31,596 bases of DNA, taken from a virus. The translations under genes and the position numbers were made by a program. The notes under the pieces are model-generated. The model was given only the letters and a program-made list of their open reading frames with translations. It was not told the DNA's origin and did no database searches. The stretch covers positions 1 through 31,596 of the IMG/VR virus record IMGVR_UViG_3300021960_000313; one strand, given 5' to 3'. This document shows positions 13,701 to 20,591 of this stretch, in pieces; positions within the stretch are counted from its first letter, which is position 1; every line of letters begins with the position of its first letter.

Positions 13701-16447
13701 TAGTTCGTCCATTTTTGCACACTACTTTTGATCAAAATGGTAGCAACGCAATTATTATAGAGCTTAAAAAACAATTAGGCGCAACTATTGGAGACAAAAA
13801 TTTAAGCTTATCTACTACTGGTAGGTTTCAAAATTTTGATGACAATATAGAAGATATCTTTGAAATTGGCTCAATTATACAAGGTAAATATAATCAAAAA
13901 CAAAGATCTATTAATGAATTTCTTGAAAATAAGTTAATTGCACATGTTGATGATATTAGTGATGCAGCAGAAATTGGTAAAATTGCTAGATACTCTTTAG
14001 AAATTAAAAGAATTGAAGATCACCTTAATAAATCAAAATTAACTCTTAAATCTAAAAAAATAGAAAAAGGTGTAGTATTCCAAACATGGGATGCGTCTAA
14101 TAAAAAACATAATTTTATTATGCAAAAGTTTAAAACTAGATTATTAGTAGAAAATGATGCATCCGCTTCAGGAGCACAACAAATTGCTTTAGCGTCTGGA
14201 GATAAATTATTAGCAGATGCTTCAAATGTTATCCCTACTCCGCAAAAACAAAGATTATACGATTTAGCAGCACAAGCTACTGTAGCTAATCCAGAGTTTC
14301 AAAAAAGATTTGGACCAGAAGGTTTAAATCTTGGTCTTGACTGGGAAGACCTGCAAAAAGGAGCTAAAGCTCAGAACATGGTAACTTTTTATGGTGCAGG
14401 AGAAGCTACTAAAACTTTAAGCATTGAATCTAAATTTGCTAAAGTTCTTACAAAAAATGAACAAAATATTGTTGTTTACTCTGATAAAGCACCTGATGTA
14501 CCTAATGCTTTTTCTCAAAAAGAATTATATAGTGCAATTGAAACTAATATAAATGATGCAGAAGCTAGAGGTTTAACCAATACTGTAATTGGTTTAAAAC
14601 AGGTAAGAGATGAGTTAGATCAAGTTTTAAAAAAAGAAATTTCTATTGGCGATCATTTGTTAAGATATGCTAGTGAAAAAGATGATGTTGTAACTGAATT
14701 TGTTATGAAATCTACTAACACTAGAGCTAAACTTATTACACCAAAAGATTTTGAGTTTATTAACCGAGTAATGTCTGAAGAGTTAAGTAAAATTGCGCCT
14801 TCTACTGAAAGATTTATTACTTTTTGGAAAGCAGCAGCAAGAACTTATGTAAATGTTTCAGGCACCGTAGATATTCCTTGGGTTAACTATAGAGGAAAAC
14901 AATTTACTCAGTTTTATAGACCTATATCCGAAGATTCTATTAGCTTTAAAGATCCTATAACGGGTAAAATAATTTCAAATAGTTATCGCAATTCAGTAGA
15001 TGATGGTTTATTAAGATCTTCTGGTTCTGCGGGAGATGCTCAAACAGGGTTGGGTGTTAATGGAAACCATTCTAATGATGCTAGTTTAGTTCAAGGTTAT
15101 TGGTTAAAAGCAAAATCAGAAAAGAAAAGAGTTGCTACTATCCATGATGGGTTTTTCTCACCTATTGAAGATGCAGATTGGACAATTGATACTCTTTATA
15201 ACTTAATGGGTGATGCTGTAGAAAGTAACTCTATTAAAAAAACTTTAATTTCTATGAGAGATTTTGCAAAAACTAATGTTAATCGGGAAACACGTAGAGA
15301 GCAAGCAAAAATACTAGACTCTTTACTGGATAAAGCAGAAGCTAATATATTAACTCGTGAAGATATCTCTAATGCTTTTAAAACACTTCCCGGTTTAAGA
15401 GAGTATATTAAAAAACAAGCTAAACTAACTGACTATGAGTTAAATAAAAAATTAGGTAATGCTCAAAAACAAGCTATACTTAATGATTTAGCTAGTAATG
15501 TAACTGATGAATTTTACTCTGTCAAAACGTTAAAAGATAGTATGTCTGATATACTTCTTTTAGAAAAAACTTTAAATAAAGAGTTTAATTTAAGTACAAA
15601 TCAAATTTTAAATCAATATGCAAAACATGGGACTAAAAGAAGACTTCTAATTACTCAAAATAAATACAAAGAAGGAACTTTAAATAATGGTTTATTTTTT
15701 AATCAATATTTTAAAGAACCTGCTTTAACTCCACAAGAAACTTCAAAATATAGAGATGCTGTTAAAAAAGCAACAGCTCAAAAAAAAGCTATTCCTTATG
15801 TTGCAGAAGTCCTAGGTAAAAAACCTACTCAAAATGAGCTTCTTCGTAAACAATATAACGTAAGCAATCTTAAAAATTTAGAAGATAAAATTAAAAGTGG
15901 AAATTTTACTTTTGAAAATTTTTTTAAAAATGAATTAATAAAAACTGAAAATCCTTTAGATTTAAAAGTTTTAAAAGAAGTTATTAAAAATGTAAGTAAT
16001 TCTCAAAACCCAGACATTAATATTACAGATATTATTGCTAGTGTAAAAAGCTATCGTGGAAATCTTAGAAGTGTACAAAGAAAACAACTTAAAGAAATAG
16101 ATAGCTGGTATGAAAGCATGTTAGCCGAAGCTACCCGTGCACAATTAATTGACAAAAATAAAACAAATAAATTAATATTACAAAAAGTAGATAATTGGCA
16201 AACTAGTCTAAATCTTAAAAAATTTAATTATAAACAATTACCATCTTTTTATAGAGATTGGTCAGAGGATTTAGAAAAATATTTTGGTATTAAAAGTCTA
16301 GCAGAATTAAATATTAAATATAGATCAGGTAATTTTGATATTGAAGATTTTATTCGAATTCAAGATAATCGTTATCGTGAATTAAAAAAATCAGATATTA
16401 TTAAAAAACCTTTAGAAAATGAAGATAGGTATGGAATCGGGCCGTAA
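10775..16447 (+). CDS. Giant minor head protein (MuF/SPP1 gp7-like) fused to a single-subunit RNA polymerase
   Basis: The 1890-residue protein starts as a MuF-like minor head protein: LDSRTSDIC at 200-208, a DGEIYP turn (212-217), PPLHWNCRS at 225-233, and a WLRRQPSEVQ...LG segment near 280. After an unassigned 600-residue region it shows all hallmark motifs of the T7/N4 single-subunit RNA polymerase family: D958-GRG-R962 (T7 DWRGR); motif A DASASGAQQ with D1128 (T7 DGSCSGIQH, D537); motif B K1198-AQN-M1202-VTF-Y1206-G with exactly the T7 K631/M635/Y639 spacing; NGNHSNDAS at 1429-1437 (T7 NFVHSQDGS); and motif C HDGF with D1458 (T7 HDSF, D812). The three active-site spacings are closer to N4 virion polymerase than to T7 in the long B-to-C gap. 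Residues about 1560-1890 are Lys/Asn-rich and contain a duplicated 24-residue motif. MuF proteins are head-packaged, so the polymerase is probably delivered with the DNA, which is inference. AGGAG precedes the start. Confidence 0.9.
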   Translation: MSINTTLYDNAIQNAAEIRIAEEELFTQLDRLNRDHQSRLTKLIARNSSETDLLKEVNRYKSISKNTIESALDNLGVKELSFQKNTISNASKSFYKLKDVSREGFLNSIKNTPIRGNKNLTQQVNGIFSKQEERVKSVLTKNISSKSQLTAEIKNTSNLTRAQSHTLFATSSTQSQSEAFTKTMEANKDIIKGYRFTAVLDSRTSDICQHHDGEIYPVDDPKFIPPLHWNCRSVLVPVLKSHSELIGTDSNRIIYSVLEKMNVSSISRLDGLNPKLETYDVWLRRQPSEVQLKHLGNNLERLALFQNGNLHLKDFQSARGTNISAEVLARKAQEGLFDTPIRTTKYQPAVNSEFKVDAYKVENLIKDKKAQNQLKELFEIDERHSISPLSTTEFRGVTSETKRQNRFKSKTVADEDLIMDPVTGIVRNPLIYKPNNSLLEERLTLVRNSKILNKEQKEFIENFVNSMEDRVSTNNRSVITENLRVVFERQLNVDSPSYNKPWENLTAVIRAENVNAVQNVSRRLERTYRKDLKHMVIANVSGDADVMPSVNIFGNIRTFDQIENSIASNQRFVDDWIDRKGLKMATKVYFSGKAPLRNYFLPPSQINPLDFKKRIIKAYDEAIDTINVPARLKKYLKQQIEFWTQNPITVAENALIDFARELNVKWYQLVELEFFYRLVNINIRKSVVNNSPDIVKVNTRAIAKGLKALADGSTLDYDTLAINVGKALYAESKIDLPWRKPTLKDYHKNGSRILADLEKQGLIKIGQATVTRQSVIDVKTGRPDPSGYKEVQQREIEILDPDLFKLQQINRELYIGRRIGITQNKNRLYLDPPQEGKGAANIKYKDAQGKVTSERVITRSASAKLGTDEDAIGNQLDRDFQNQTNYANSLEWGLDNQFTDFFQDVVYYTPKDLKRVTNAPNLFREVVKRRGEQGTMFMQSMKWHRQKNTNWSNIHQFDGRGRFYEQGYLAATRGELVRPFLHTTFDQNGSNAIIIELKKQLGATIGDKNLSLSTTGRFQNFDDNIEDIFEIGSIIQGKYNQKQRSINEFLENKLIAHVDDISDAAEIGKIARYSLEIKRIEDHLNKSKLTLKSKKIEKGVVFQTWDASNKKHNFIMQKFKTRLLVENDASASGAQQIALASGDKLLADASNVIPTPQKQRLYDLAAQATVANPEFQKRFGPEGLNLGLDWEDLQKGAKAQNMVTFYGAGEATKTLSIESKFAKVLTKNEQNIVVYSDKAPDVPNAFSQKELYSAIETNINDAEARGLTNTVIGLKQVRDELDQVLKKEISIGDHLLRYASEKDDVVTEFVMKSTNTRAKLITPKDFEFINRVMSEELSKIAPSTERFITFWKAAARTYVNVSGTVDIPWVNYRGKQFTQFYRPISEDSISFKDPITGKIISNSYRNSVDDGLLRSSGSAGDAQTGLGVNGNHSNDASLVQGYWLKAKSEKKRVATIHDGFFSPIEDADWTIDTLYNLMGDAVESNSIKKTLISMRDFAKTNVNRETRREQAKILDSLLDKAEANILTREDISNAFKTLPGLREYIKKQAKLTDYELNKKLGNAQKQAILNDLASNVTDEFYSVKTLKDSMSDILLLEKTLNKEFNLSTNQILNQYAKHGTKRRLLITQNKYKEGTLNNGLFFNQYFKEPALTPQETSKYRDAVKKATAQKKAIPYVAEVLGKKPTQNELLRKQYNVSNLKNLEDKIKSGNFTFENFFKNELIKTENPLDLKVLKEVIKNVSNSQNPDINITDIIASVKSYRGNLRSVQRKQLKEIDSWYESMLAEATRAQLIDKNKTNKLILQKVDNWQTSLNLKKFNYKQLPSFYRDWSEDLEKYFGIKSLAELNIKYRSGNFDIEDFIRIQDNRYRELKKSDIIKKPLENEDRYGIGP
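15854..15925 (+). repeat. C-terminal motif, copy 1, inside the giant protein
   Basis: This encodes residues 1694-1717, with the pattern (Y/F)x(V/I)xxLxxLxxKx(K/R)SGNFx(F/I)E(N/D)F. It matches a second copy 143 residues later. It is a protein-level duplication in the extension beyond the polymerase core, possibly a small binding or oligomerisation module. Confidence 0.55.
16283..16354 (+). repeat. C-terminal motif, copy 2, inside the giant protein
   Basis: This encodes residues 1837-1860 and shares L-x-x-L, K-x-(K/R)-SGNF and E-(N/D)-F with copy 1 at identical spacing. Both copies lie within the last 200 residues. Confidence 0.55.
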
Positions 16448-16461
16448 AAAGCTCGATTTTT
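16436..16461 (+). terminator. Rho-independent terminator overlapping the end of the giant gene
   Basis: ATCGGGC (16436-16442) pairs with GCTCGAT (16451-16457), seven pairs with one G-U, around an 8-base loop that contains the TAA stop. A run of T follows (16457-16461). It should end transcripts of the MuF-polymerase gene before the scaffold and capsid genes. Confidence 0.65.
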
Positions 16462-16484
16462 CAGCGCCATAAAGAAATAAATTG

Positions 16485-16490
16485 TATAAT
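16485..16490 (+). promoter_or_regulatory. Possible -10 box (TATAAT) upstream of the scaffold gene
   Basis: A perfect TATAAT preceded by TG lies in the AT-rich gap between the terminator at 16436 and the scaffold gene. No TTGACA-like box was found at 16-18 bases upstream. In DNA this AT-rich the hexamer can occur by chance. Its position after a terminator and before the capsid genes is the only support. Confidence 0.25.
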
Positions 16491-16544
16491 TTTTTATACT
16501 TTTATTTAAAAATTTATTATTTTTGGTCAGTGATCAAGTGTTTA

Positions 16545-16557
16545 AGAGCAGTGCTCT
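16545..16557 (+). promoter_or_regulatory. Perfect five-base-pair hairpin with three-base loop before the scaffold gene
   Basis: AGAGC (16545-16549) and GCTCT (16553-16557) form a perfect stem around AGT. Phage N4 virion RNA polymerase recognises promoters with 5-7 base-pair stems and three-base loops with a central purine, for example a GAAGC/GCTTC stem. The geometry here is the same and the neighbouring gene encodes an N4/T7-like polymerase. It also lies just before the AAGGA ribosome site, so control of translation is an alternative. Confidence 0.3.
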
Positions 16558-16568
16558 AAGGAAATATT

Positions 16569-17330
16569 ATGTCAGAAGAAAAAATTTCAGAATTAAATGA
16601 AAACATTGCAGCAGCAGAAGCTGCTATTAATAGCCTTGAATCCCAAATAGGGAAAAAAGAGAATCTTTCTGCAGAAAACTCTAGTAGCAAACCTTCAGCA
16701 AAACAAGAATTGGATGATCGTTTAAACGATGTTGATTTAAAACAAATGATTGAACGTCGTGTTCAGGAAGAAGTAAATCAAGCAAAAACCGCATTTAAAG
16801 ATAAATTAGATGAGGTTTATAAATTACGTGATCAAGCAATTAAAGAAAAAGTAACGCTAGAAGAAGAGAAGAGACAAGCAGAAATTAAACGGATGGAAGA
16901 CGAAGGCAAACATAAAGAAGTTGCTGAATTACGAATGGCTGAGTTAAATGCGCGTTTAGAGACTCTCCAGAAAGAAAATACTAAGCTTACTCGAGATCAG
17001 GCAGTGCGTGATGCTATGAGAGGTGTAGACTTCCGTTCAGACGTGGCCGCAGAAATGGCTCAAGAAAGAATTCTAAGTCAACTGATCCAAGAACAATCTG
17101 GACGTTGGACTCATAAGAGTGGTATCTCTATCAAGGAATATGTTGATCATTTTACAAAAGATGAAGAAAATAATTTTCTTTTGAAAGCAAAAGCTAATAG
17201 TGGTTTAGGCATGACACAAGCTGCTGGAACTGCTAATACAAATTTAGATAAACCTATAACTGAAATGAGCACTGAAGAATTGTTACAACATTTTTCTAAA
17301 CAATCTCCTTCAGGAAGTTTTGGTTATTAA
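16569..17330 (+). CDS. Capsid scaffolding protein, coiled-coil type
   Basis: The 253-residue protein is almost wholly helical and highly charged. Long coiled-coil heptads run from about residue 55 to 150 (for example ERRVQEEVNQAKTAFKDKLDEV). A DFRSDVAAEMAQERI segment and a C-terminal Gln/Ser-rich tail ending QSPSGSFGY follow. This size, composition and position directly before the major capsid gene fit a scaffold that templates procapsid assembly and is then released or cleaved. It resembles GP20/DUF4355-type scaffolds. No protease motif is visible. An AAGGA site precedes the ATG. Confidence 0.8.
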   Translation: MSEEKISELNENIAAAEAAINSLESQIGKKENLSAENSSSKPSAKQELDDRLNDVDLKQMIERRVQEEVNQAKTAFKDKLDEVYKLRDQAIKEKVTLEEEKRQAEIKRMEDEGKHKEVAELRMAELNARLETLQKENTKLTRDQAVRDAMRGVDFRSDVAAEMAQERILSQLIQEQSGRWTHKSGISIKEYVDHFTKDEENNFLLKAKANSGLGMTQAAGTANTNLDKPITEMSTEELLQHFSKQSPSGSFGY

Positions 17331-17346
17331 AACTTAAGGAATAAAA

Positions 17347-18456
17347 ATGGCGATCTCAGCTAATACAACTATGGGCAATTTCTCATTTGCCATTCAGAGC
17401 GCTCTTTCTGCTTACTCTGATGAAATGTATACTAATGCCAAAAAGCTATCAGGAACTGGTATTGTAGGAGCAAACGCTCAAATCGATCCAAATACTGAAA
17501 CTTTCATTGGTCAAACTCGTTTCTTCAAGCCTTATGCTTCACAAACTGTAAACGTTGCTTCTACAACTTCTGCAACTGATGGTTCAAAACAGTCTTATAC
17601 TTCAGACTTTTTAAGCTATGTTAAAACAGTTCGTACACATGGCGCACAAGAAATCAACATGCAGCGTGTTGTTTCTCAACAAGACGGTCTTGCTAAAATT
17701 GCTCGCGACTTTGGTGAAGTTCGTGCACAAGACGAGCATGATGCAATCCTTAACATCCTTCAAGGTGTTGCTAAAAAAGAAGCAGCTATCGGAACTGGTT
17801 ACAGTGCTTTTGGCGGTAACTATGATTCAGATGGTCTTGGTCTCTTTGTAGACGTAAACGCTGGAGGTGCCTTTGGTACTGACACAGATCAAGGTCTTCT
17901 TACAGCTGGTGGTATTGCTTCAGGTTATGGCGCTATTCGTGCTGAAAACCTATTTACTGCTCTTTCTCTTGGCTTTGCAGACTATGAGCCGGACTTTGTT
18001 TACATGGTTACTTCTCCAGAAGTTATGACTCAATTGCGTGTTGCTAACATTGTTGACCAAACAACTGTTACAGAAGGCAACCTTGAGTTTACTACTGCTT
18101 TTGGTGGTAAGTTCCGTTTGATCATGACTCGTGCTGATCAAGGTAACCGTGGTAGTGACACTAACGTTCACGCTAACTCTGTTAAAACTACTTTCATGGT
18201 TAAGCCTGGAGCTATTGAACTAGCTCAACTTGCTGTTCCAATGCCAGTAGAACTTTATCGTGATGCTAACAAGTATAACGGTGGCGGTACTACAGATATT
18301 TGGTATCGTTGGGGCTACGTTGCTCATCCTATGGGCTACAATTGGGCTGGTTCTACTACTGCATTTGCTACTAACGCTACTTACAATGCCGCGGCATCGT
18401 GGGAACGTAAGTATGATACGTTGAATCTTGGTATTCTTCCGATCTTCCACGCTTAA
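17347..18456 (+). CDS. Major capsid protein, HK97-fold
   Basis: The 369-residue product has the length and layout of an HK97-fold capsid subunit without a large propeptide. It has a helical N-arm (NFSFAIQSALSAYSDEMYTNAKK), a segment likely to form the E-loop around residues 50-85, and a long spine helix region (EHDAILNILQGVAKKEA). The P-domain has ENLFTALSLGFADYEPDFVY followed by SPEVMTQLR, and the C-terminal part has IWYRWGYVAHPMGYNW. The gene is far less AT-rich than its neighbours (27 of 60 bases G or C at 17761-17820), as expected for a very highly translated gene. It follows the scaffold directly with an AAGGA site. Confidence 0.85.
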   Translation: MAISANTTMGNFSFAIQSALSAYSDEMYTNAKKLSGTGIVGANAQIDPNTETFIGQTRFFKPYASQTVNVASTTSATDGSKQSYTSDFLSYVKTVRTHGAQEINMQRVVSQQDGLAKIARDFGEVRAQDEHDAILNILQGVAKKEAAIGTGYSAFGGNYDSDGLGLFVDVNAGGAFGTDTDQGLLTAGGIASGYGAIRAENLFTALSLGFADYEPDFVYMVTSPEVMTQLRVANIVDQTTVTEGNLEFTTAFGGKFRLIMTRADQGNRGSDTNVHANSVKTTFMVKPGAIELAQLAVPMPVELYRDANKYNGGGTTDIWYRWGYVAHPMGYNWAGSTTAFATNATYNAAASWERKYDTLNLGILPIFHA

Positions 18457-18470
18457 TTGAGAGGTAAGGT

Positions 18471-19028
18471 ATGGCTTTAGTGCTAGGCATAAACAGCTAT
18501 GCTACTATAGAAGAGGCTAATATTTATTTTGAGTCTCGTATTGATGTAGCTACGTGGGAATCAGCTGATGACACGCTTAAGGAGCAAGCTCTAGTTTCTG
18601 CAACTAGATACTTGGACACTCTTGCCTATACTGGGTACGTTACCGATACTGATCAAGCAATGTCATGGCCTCGAACAGGAACTATTTATAGCTCTCAAAG
18701 AGGTCGTGATATTCAATTTTCAAAAAGTTATACTTGGGTAGAATTAACTACAACGTCTTCAAATAATTTTACTACGGCGTTGTATAATCTACCTTTAGAA
18801 ATTCGTTTAATTAAAACTGCAAGCATAGAACAAGCTTATCATTTTATTAATAATGATGGACTTCTAGATAATACTGGAGGTTTACCAGACAGAGTTGCAG
18901 TAGGATCAATCACTATTGATGGTCTTAATGGTAATTCTGAAACACCAGCTCGTTCTCGTGTAGTAACTAATTTAATTAGACCACTATTAATTAATGGTGG
19001 TTCTTCACAATGGTTTAGGTCAAACTAA
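18471..19028 (+). CDS. Head-tail connector (adaptor), DnaT-like/gp6-like family
   Basis: The 185-residue product starts with NSYATIEEANIYFESRIDVATWESADD, a start common in head-tail adaptor proteins annotated as DnaT-like. It continues LKEQALVSATRYLDTLAYTGY, then MSWPRTG, and a helix NLPLEIRLIKTASIEQAYHF. This order is typical of the first connector bound to the portal, made of a small helix bundle. It follows the major capsid gene directly. The DnaT resemblance is an annotation tradition for the fold and not evidence of a replication role. Its TAA overlaps the next ATG. Confidence 0.75.
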   Translation: MALVLGINSYATIEEANIYFESRIDVATWESADDTLKEQALVSATRYLDTLAYTGYVTDTDQAMSWPRTGTIYSSQRGRDIQFSKSYTWVELTTTSSNNFTTALYNLPLEIRLIKTASIEQAYHFINNDGLLDNTGGLPDRVAVGSITIDGLNGNSETPARSRVVTNLIRPLLINGGSSQWFRSN

Positions 19029-19387
19029 TGGCATTAAAATCTTTACTTAAAAGTCAAGTGAAAAAGACATTTGATTTATATTTACAAGATCTCGCTCAAG
19101 ATGTTACTTTGACCAATAAATCTGCAAGCTCTTATAATTTTACAACAGGTGTAACTACTGTTTCAGATAAAGCTTCCATTACTGTAAAAGGTGTATTAGT
19201 AGAAGGTAAAAAAGATCCAAAAGATCCTTTAAATACAACTACTGCAAAAGATATTCTTTTAATTAATGCAGAAGATGTTACAGAGTTTAACTTGTATGAT
19301 TCTATTAAAGTAAGTGGTAAAACTTATAATATTGACTCTTTTACTAATAATGGCTTTTTAATCGAAGCCGATATAAGTGGAGGTTAA
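19028..19387 (+). CDS. Head-closure (head-tail joining) protein
   Basis: The 119-residue protein is beta-rich with a short helical start (LLKSQVKKTFDLYLQDL). It continues with VTLTNKSASSYNFTTGVTTV, a long charged loop (VEGKKDPKDPLN) and a beta end (SIKVSGKTYNIDSF). Small beta-barrel proteins of this size between the adaptor and tail terminator usually close the head (SPP1 gp16-like). The call rests on size, fold pattern and gene order more than on motif. Confidence 0.6.
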   Translation: MALKSLLKSQVKKTFDLYLQDLAQDVTLTNKSASSYNFTTGVTTVSDKASITVKGVLVEGKKDPKDPLNTTTAKDILLINAEDVTEFNLYDSIKVSGKTYNIDSFTNNGFLIEADISGG

Positions 19388-19388
19388 T

Positions 19389-19778
19389 ATGGCTAAATTT
19401 TCACAAGTTATTCAGGATATTGAAAATATTTTTGGAACTTCCGCGTGGACTTCTAAAAGTATTCAAGCTTATCCTACAAATTATAGCGGTACTTACACAA
19501 ATGAATTTGTTAAATTAGAAATAATTCCTTCAAGACCTTTAAATGCTTTTGGAAACTTAAGCGTTCAAGGTCAAATTATTGCCCAAATCTATGTACAAAC
19601 GGGATTAGGTGCAAGAAGGATTATGGAAATAGCAGATGAATTAGACGATGTTCTCCAAGCTAAAACTTTAAGTAATGGCACTCAGACTGGCACTAGTGCT
19701 TTATCTTTCTTAGGCGTAGATCCAGATGACAATTCGTTGTTTAGGGCGGATTATTCAATTTCATTTAAAAAATACTAA
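19389..19778 (+). CDS. Tail terminator (tail completion) protein, DUF4128-like
   Basis: The ATG at 19389 is preferred over one at 19377 because GGAGG lies just before it. The 129-residue product has a helical start (FSQVIQDIENIF), a WTSKSIQAYPTNY segment and FVKLEIIPSRPLN. A strand QIIAQIYVQTGLGARRIMEIADELDDVL follows, and the protein ends on a beta strand (DYSISFKKY). This alpha/beta pattern with a G-x-G-x-R-x(4)-A-D turn fits the DUF4128/tail-terminator family, which caps the growing tail tube and docks to the head. Its place just before the tail tube gene supports this. Confidence 0.7.
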   Translation: MAKFSQVIQDIENIFGTSAWTSKSIQAYPTNYSGTYTNEFVKLEIIPSRPLNAFGNLSVQGQIIAQIYVQTGLGARRIMEIADELDDVLQAKTLSNGTQTGTSALSFLGVDPDDNSLFRADYSISFKKY

Positions 19779-19787
19779 GGACTAACA

Positions 19788-20348
19788 ATGGCTCACATTA
19801 ACAGTATTACAGCTGTCCGTTTTGCTTCACTTGCTTATTCCGATGGCACACCTGCTGATTTTACTTCAGCAAGTGCAGCTACTCGCGGTGCAAATGCAAA
19901 AGCTCTTTTTACAGGAGCTAATAATGTATCACTAGTAGGTGACCTTCGTGAATTTCCTTCACTAGGTACTCCTGCTAATATTGTAAACGTTCCTGTTTAC
20001 GGACAAGCGCAATCACAACAAGTTGGTGGTCAATCAGACGCTCCAACTCTTGAATTTACACTTAATTATAATCCAGCTAACCACGCTGCTCTTGACACTC
20101 TTCGTCGGAGTGGTACTCAGGTTACTTGGCGCGTACGTTTAAGTGATGTTGACGGTGTACAATCAGATACGGATATTCCATCTGATGATACTAAACTTTA
20201 CAATGATATTTATTTTAATGGTAAAGTAGAATCGTTTGAAATTACTCCTTCTCTTTCAGATTCAATGCAAGCAACTTTTTCAGTATCTTGTCAATCTGAC
20301 TTCGAAGGCCCGTATTCTAACGTTAGTGGAACTTACGGAACACCATAA
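19788..20348 (+). CDS. Major tail (tube) protein
   Basis: The 186-residue protein is rich in beta strands and small residues, with an open Ala/Ser/Thr-rich start and a SLVGDLREFPSLG segment. A conserved-looking core follows: PTLEFTLNYNPANHAALDTL, then TWRVRL, a negatively charged loop and FNGKVESFEITPSLSDSMQATFSVSCQS. A beta sandwich whose last strands read V-E-S-F-E-I-x-P-x-x-x-D is typical of tail tube subunits that stack as hexamers. It lies between the tail terminator and the chaperones and is followed by a strong terminator, both usual for this gene. Confidence 0.8.
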   Translation: MAHINSITAVRFASLAYSDGTPADFTSASAATRGANAKALFTGANNVSLVGDLREFPSLGTPANIVNVPVYGQAQSQQVGGQSDAPTLEFTLNYNPANHAALDTLRRSGTQVTWRVRLSDVDGVQSDTDIPSDDTKLYNDIYFNGKVESFEITPSLSDSMQATFSVSCQSDFEGPYSNVSGTYGTP

Positions 20349-20350
20349 TA

Positions 20351-20383
20351 AAAAAAGGAGTGGCCTTCGGGTCACTCTTTTTA
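20351..20383 (+). terminator. Strong Rho-independent terminator with TTCG tetraloop
   Basis: GAGTGGCC (20358-20365) pairs with GGTCACTC (20370-20377), with one G-U pair, around a very stable TTCG tetraloop. The A run before and T run after extend the stem and provide the U tail. It follows the tail tube gene and would keep tail tube transcription separate from the lower-copy tail genes. Confidence 0.85.
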
Positions 20384-20390
20384 TATAAGG

Positions 20391-20407
20391 AGTTTCATTA
20401 TGAAACT
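20391..20407 (+). promoter_or_regulatory. Hairpin containing the start codon of the 59-residue gene
   Basis: AGTTTCA (20391-20397) and TGAAACT (20401-20407) form a perfect seven-base-pair stem around TTA, with the ATG of the next gene at 20400-20402 inside it. AAGGAG lies directly before. The structure could limit initiation, or act as a three-base-loop promoter hairpin for the N4-like polymerase. Both ideas are speculative. Confidence 0.3.
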
Positions 20408-20579
20408 TATTATTGAAAGTGAAACAATAGTACGTTGTGCTGAAACAGGTAAAGAATTTGCAATTGCTGATTTAAAAACTATTAAAGAAAAAAATGAAAT
20501 TGTAGAAGATAAAACAAAACCTGTAATTAAAAAAACAAAACGTGTTATATCAGAATTTAAAAAACTTGAAGAAGAATAA
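20400..20579 (+). CDS. Small Lys/Glu-rich unknown protein (59 aa)
   Basis: The frame opens just after the terminator with AAGGAG eight bases before the ATG. The N-terminal part is beta-like (KLIIESETIVRCAETGKEFA). The C-terminal half is a highly charged helix with alternating Lys and Glu (KTKRVISEFKKLEEE). It was not recognised. The small tail-module neighbours suggest a minor virion or assembly accessory role, which is inference only. Confidence 0.6.
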   Translation: MKLIIESETIVRCAETGKEFAIADLKTIKEKNEIVEDKTKPVIKKTKRVISEFKKLEEE

Positions 20580-20591
20580 GTAGGAATAAAT

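Noticed and set aside
18471-19028. DNA replication role suggested by the DnaT-like label
   Set aside because: Gene order directly after the major capsid gene and the small helical pattern fit a head-tail adaptor.
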